Below are positions 6,301-9,086 of a stretch of 9,086 bases of DNA, one piece after another. Positions within the stretch are counted from its first letter, which is position 1. Each line of letters begins with the position of its first letter. The stretch is from contig JAQVPT010000134.1 of the NCBI GenBank assembly GCA_028701945.1, forward strand, positions 1 through 9,086. The letters are read 5' to 3'. The notes under the pieces are model-generated. The model was not told the DNA's origin, did not search any database, and saw only the letters and a list, made by a program, of their open reading frames with translations. This stretch comes from Bacteroidales bacterium (GTDB lineage: Bacteria; Bacteroidota; Bacteroidia; Bacteroidales; ML635J-15). Position numbers and translations under genes: made by a program.

Positions 6301-8463
6301 TTACCTGCGAATTTCCATTTCATCAATTAGATGCTTTGCTCCTGCATATTTATCGATTACAAACAAAGCATATCTAATATCGAGGGTAATGTTACGGCAC
6401 ATATCAGGGTCGTACATAATGTCGCTCATTGTTCCTTCCCAATTACGGTCAAAGTTTATTCCGATTAGCTCACCATTTGCATTAAGTACCGGGCTTCCTG
6501 AATTTCCGCCAGTAGTATGGTTTGTGCCGATAAAACCTACATGAACTGTCCCGTCTGCATCAGCATATTGTCCATAATCTTTGGAATTATACAATTCTTT
6601 TAGTTTGCTAGGAACATCGTAGTCGTAAATTTCTGGATTATCTTTTTCCATAATTCCGTCTAAAGTTGTAAAGTAGTCGTATTCTACTCCATCTTTAGGG
6701 AAATAATTATCAACATTGCCATAAGTTACTCGTAGTGTGAAGTTTGCATCAGGATAAAACAATCTGTCTTTTTCGAACTCCATTTGTGCTTTCATGTAAA
6801 TTCTATCGAGGCTATCGAGCTGATATTGATAATTATTATATTCGGGAGCAATTGCATTTCTGTAAATGTCTAAATAATCTTTCATCAAAACATAAATAGG
6901 ATCTTTTAGTATTTTTTTATAAGATTTTGTCGATAGATTTTCAACAAAGTCATTAAATTTATCTTCATTAGTAAGTACAGATTTAGAAAATACATAATCA
7001 GCATAAGCTTCATATTTGTTTTCGTATTTTTTAGTGATTTTATCAAAGTTTTCTAAATAAGCAGGGTGCATTTCTTTTGGAATATTCTCCATATATAATT
7101 CAGTCATTTTAGCAAAAATCTTTTTGTCAGTAGCTTCGTTATAGTCTTTAAAATGAGCTTTGCCAGTTGAAATTGCTTCGTTTTTGATTATTTCTACAGC
7201 GTTATCCTTTGCATTTTCCAAGTTTTCTAAAACTCTTAGTCGTAAAGCTAAAATTATTGCATCGCTACCCAAACCAGCTTCATTAATATATATCATACCC
7301 ATATTATATTTTGATAATTCTGAATATATTGCTTGGTATTGGTCTAATATTTTGCCGTATTTTTCAAAAGATGCTTTATCGTTCTTTAACCAGTTTGTAA
7401 ATTCTCGCTCATATTCTTGTTTCTTGTTTACAGCATCTAGTCTTTTCAATCCTCTCATTTCTCCAATCCATTTTTTCCAGCCGTTTGCAACTGAGGCAGC
7501 TTTTGCAGAATATTGAATTCTTACAAATGGGTCAGAGTTCATTGCATCATTAATTATATCTAATTTTTTTTCGCGAATAAAAACTCTATTAGGATCGCTT
7601 TCGTTTAACACTTGCTCAACTGCATAAGATGGAAGATACTCTTGTGTTGTTCCAGGATATCCGAATACCATTGTAAAATCGCCTTTTTTTACACCTTTTA
7701 AAGATATAGGAAAGAATTTATTCGGTTTTAAAGGCACGTTATCTTCAGAATATGCAGCAGGTTTTCCGTCTTTATCGGAATATACTCTAAAAAGGGAAAA
7801 GTCTCCAGTATGTCTGGGCCACATCCAGTTATCGGTATCGCCACCAAATTTACCAATAGCAGAAGGTGGAGCTCCCACTAACCGAACATCTTTAAAAACT
7901 TCGTTTACAAAAATAAAATATTGATTTCCTTGATAAAATTGTTCAACTCGACCTTCGTAATGTGTTCCTTCTACAGTTTTTTCAATAAGTTCTTTTGTGT
8001 TTTTCTCAATTATGCGATTTCTTTCAGCTTCGGTCATATTATCTGTAACATTTGCTAAAATAATATCTGTAACCTCTTCCATACTAATTAAAAAAGTTAC
8101 TGTTAGTCCCGGATTGGACAACTCTTCTTTTCTTGACATTGCCCAAAATCCATCTCTCAGATAATCGTTTTCCAAACTACTATGTTGCTGTATCTGACTG
8201 TAACCGCAATGATGATTAGTAAGGAGTAATCCTTGGTCTGAAATCATTTCGCCAGTACATCCGCCACCAAAAATCACAATTGCATCTTTCATCGAGGCAT
8301 TGTTTACACTATAAATGTCCTCGGCACTTAGTTTAAAACCCTTTTTTTGCATGTCAGCGAAATTGTATTTTTCGAGCAAAATAGGTATCCACATTCCTTC
8401 GTCTGCCTTTGCAAACGGGATAAGTAATAGGCTAATCAAAATAATTGTAAGTAATTTCTTCAT
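6301..8463 (-). CDS. dpp11: S46 family Asp/Glu-specific dipeptidyl peptidase (DPP11 type)
   Basis: This 720-residue periplasmic serine exopeptidase would remove N-terminal dipeptides from peptides. A signal peptide is clear: MKK, hydrophobic residues 4-18, and likely cleavage after AKA (18-20) before DEGMW. The catalytic triad is visible as His85 in LTNHHCGYSQ, Asp221 in HTGDFSLFR and Ser655 in GGNSGSP. GGDTDNWMWPRH (208-218) is the S46 motif that helps bind the substrate amino terminus. The middle, about 270-550, is the charged helical domain inserted in S46 enzymes. Arg673, 18 residues after the catalytic Ser (INFDRNWEG), corresponds to the Arg known to give P1 Asp/Glu preference in DPP11, where DPP7 has Gly. 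Total length also matches DPP11. The ATG at 8461-8463 starts directly at the signal peptide, preceded by an A-rich leader without Shine-Dalgarno. No convincing TAnnTTTG promoter or terminator is seen. Such enzymes support growth on peptides in Bacteroidetes. Confidence 0.93.
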   Translation of the reverse strand: MKKLLTIILISLLLIPFAKADEGMWIPILLEKYNFADMQKKGFKLSAEDIYSVNNASMKDAIVIFGGGCTGEMISDQGLLLTNHHCGYSQIQQHSSLENDYLRDGFWAMSRKEELSNPGLTVTFLISMEEVTDIILANVTDNMTEAERNRIIEKNTKELIEKTVEGTHYEGRVEQFYQGNQYFIFVNEVFKDVRLVGAPPSAIGKFGGDTDNWMWPRHTGDFSLFRVYSDKDGKPAAYSEDNVPLKPNKFFPISLKGVKKGDFTMVFGYPGTTQEYLPSYAVEQVLNESDPNRVFIREKKLDIINDAMNSDPFVRIQYSAKAASVANGWKKWIGEMRGLKRLDAVNKKQEYEREFTNWLKNDKASFEKYGKILDQYQAIYSELSKYNMGMIYINEAGLGSDAIILALRLRVLENLENAKDNAVEIIKNEAISTGKAHFKDYNEATDKKIFAKMTELYMENIPKEMHPAYLENFDKITKKYENKYEAYADYVFSKSVLTNEDKFNDFVENLSTKSYKKILKDPIYVLMKDYLDIYRNAIAPEYNNYQYQLDSLDRIYMKAQMEFEKDRLFYPDANFTLRVTYGNVDNYFPKDGVEYDYFTTLDGIMEKDNPEIYDYDVPSKLKELYNSKDYGQYADADGTVHVGFIGTNHTTGGNSGSPVLNANGELIGINFDRNWEGTMSDIMYDPDMCRNITLDIRYALFVIDKYAGAKHLIDEMEIRR

Positions 8464-8634
8464 GTTTTTATTCTTTTTAATGATTCAATTTATAATTTTA
8501 TTTTTTTGATAATTAATGTTTGTTTAGTTTTTACTCTGTTTTTATAAAATGTAATTTCACTTTTGTTTTTCATTCTATTTATTATTAATCCTAAGCTTTA
8601 AATTAGGGTAATTTTAAAAGTTATTATTATTGTC

Positions 8635-8648
8635 AGGGCTAAAGCCCT
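8635..8648. repeat. REP-like hairpin with GGGCT/AGCCC arms
   Basis: AGGGCT (8635-8640) and AGCCCT (8643-8648) form a perfect 6-bp GC-rich stem around AA, followed on the plus strand by TTTT. It stands 4 bp before the 58-bp array and shares its CTAAAG centre with the hairpin in the array's first unit. This is the look of short mobile palindromes (REP-like) in Bacteroidetes intergenic DNA. A minor alternative is a plus-strand terminator, but no plus-strand gene precedes it. Confidence 0.6.
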
Positions 8649-8652
8649 TTTC

Positions 8653-8946
8653 TCGTTTATGTTTTTGACCCCGACCTAAAGGACGGGGTTAATGTTCTTT
8701 TTCCGCCAACTCGTTTATGCTCTTGACCCTAACCTAAAGGACGGGGTTAATGTTCATTTTCCGCCAACTCGTTTATGTTCTTGACCCTAACCTAAAGGAC
8801 GGTGTTAATGTTCTTTTTCCGCCAACTCGTTTATGCTCTTGACCCTAACCTAAAGGACGGGGTTAATGTTCATTTTCCGCCAACTCGTTTATGCTCTTGA
8901 CCCTAACCTAAAGGACGGAGTTAATGTTCTTTTTCCGCCAACTCGT
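8653..8946. repeat. Five tandem 58-bp repeats with embedded hairpins
   Basis: Five complete head-to-tail units start at 8653, 8711, 8769, 8827 and 8885, with a 4-base TCGT stub at 8943-8946. Every unit begins TCGTTTATG, has CCTAAAGGACGG in the middle and ends TTTTCCGCCAAC. Units 2 and 4 are identical over all 58 bp. Units 2 and 4 read TTCATTTT and units 1, 3 and 5 TTCTTTTT, so there is a two-unit periodicity. Unit 1 carries the best hairpin: ACCCCG (8668-8673) pairs with CGGGGT (8684-8689), then an A/A mismatch, CC/GG, and a TAAA loop. In units 2-5 the left arm is CCCTAACC, which weakens the stem. The unit is about 45% GC, well above its flanks. The length is not a multiple of three and stops are frequent, so it is not coding. 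There are no variable spacers, so it is not CRISPR. Confidence 0.92.
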
Positions 8947-8948
8947 AA

Positions 8949-8987
8949 ATTATCAAAGATAAATACTTTTTTAAGTTATTTGATAAT
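8949..8987. repeat. 9-bp inverted repeat flanking 21 nt, after the array
   Basis: ATTATCAAA (8949-8957) and TTTGATAAT (8979-8987) are perfect 9-bp arms with a 21-nt AT-rich spacer. It begins three bases after the array's terminal TCGT stub. It could be a weak hairpin, a protein-binding site or the edge of the inserted element. The arms are AT-rich, so chance is not excluded. Confidence 0.4.
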
Positions 8988-9086
8988 CTTCATATTCTTT
9001 AATTGTGCGTATAAATTCGATATTTAAATTTAAAATTTCATTAGTTCACTATATAATCTATGTACAGGCAGTCCCATAACATTATA

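Larger units (their letters stand above)
8464..9086. other. Gene-free region upstream of dpp11, containing a repeat array
   Basis: No coding sequence of convincing length or composition is present in these 623 bases. Bases 8464-8634 are very AT-rich leader for dpp11. The best -7-like element there, TACATTTT on the minus strand (8553-8546), lacks the final G and a -33 partner. Bases 8635-8946 hold a hairpin and the 58-bp tandem array. Bases 8947-9086 are again AT-rich, with one inverted repeat. A short open frame of 18 codons runs in from the window end on the minus strand (stop at 9030-9032) and may or may not be the tail of an upstream gene. Confidence 0.7.

Noticed and set aside
6218..6544. 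108-codon plus-strand frame overlapping the dpp11 3' end
   Set aside because: Most of it is antisense to the conserved Ser655 region of DPP11, with no start signal or homology recognised.
7160..7516. 118-codon plus-strand frame inside dpp11
   Set aside because: It is antisense to the helical domain of a complete DPP11 and shows no recognisable feature.
8653..8946. CRISPR array
   Set aside because: The 58-bp units abut directly with no unique spacers, and no cas gene is present.
9030..9086. Minus-strand frame open from the window end, 18 codons to TAA (contains GLPVHRLYSELMKF)
   Set aside because: It might be the C-terminal tail of a gene beyond the window, but 18 codons are too few to tell from chance.

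Overview
The window looks like a chromosomal segment of a member of the Bacteroidetes (Bacteroidota). The evidence is low GC content, a secreted protein ending in a type IX secretion (T9SS) sorting domain, an S46 dipeptidyl peptidase of the DPP11 type, absence of Shine-Dalgarno sequences, and two promoters matching the Bacteroidetes primary-sigma consensus (-33 TTTG, -7 TAnnTTTG). Genus and species cannot be named from the sequence alone.

Layout: (1) bases 1-1260, plus strand, hold the 3' part of a modular secreted or surface protein (end of one domain, a PKD domain, two beta-sandwich-like modules, T9SS type A C-terminal domain); its start is outside the window. (2) A 42-bp convergent gap follows. 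(3) Bases 1303-4185, minus strand, encode a PMCA-like Ca2+-transporting P-type ATPase with an unusual extra hydrophobic pair between M3 and M4. It has its own promoter at 4222-4253. (4) A clear intrinsic terminator at 4397-4428 belongs to the next minus-strand gene, pruA (4458-6089), the stand-alone L-glutamate-gamma-semialdehyde dehydrogenase, which has its own promoter at 6132-6162. (5) Two adjacent small palindromes lie at 6195-6222. (6) Bases 6301-8463, minus strand, encode a periplasmic Asp/Glu-specific dipeptidyl peptidase (DPP11). (7) From 8464 to the end no gene is supported. This stretch holds an AT-rich leader, a GGGCT/AGCCC hairpin and an array of five 58-bp tandem repeats that each carry a related or decayed CTAAAG-centred hairpin.

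The three minus-strand genes look like separate transcription units rather than an operon. DPP11 (release of acidic dipeptides in the periplasm) and PruA (proline to glutamate) both feed glutamate metabolism, so peptide and amino-acid use is a plausible shared theme. The ATPase and the T9SS protein show no functional link to them. No clearly new multi-gene system is visible. The items most worth a second look are the tandem hairpin array, the ATPase membrane insertion, and the ATPase start, where an upstream TTG falls inside a promoter box.
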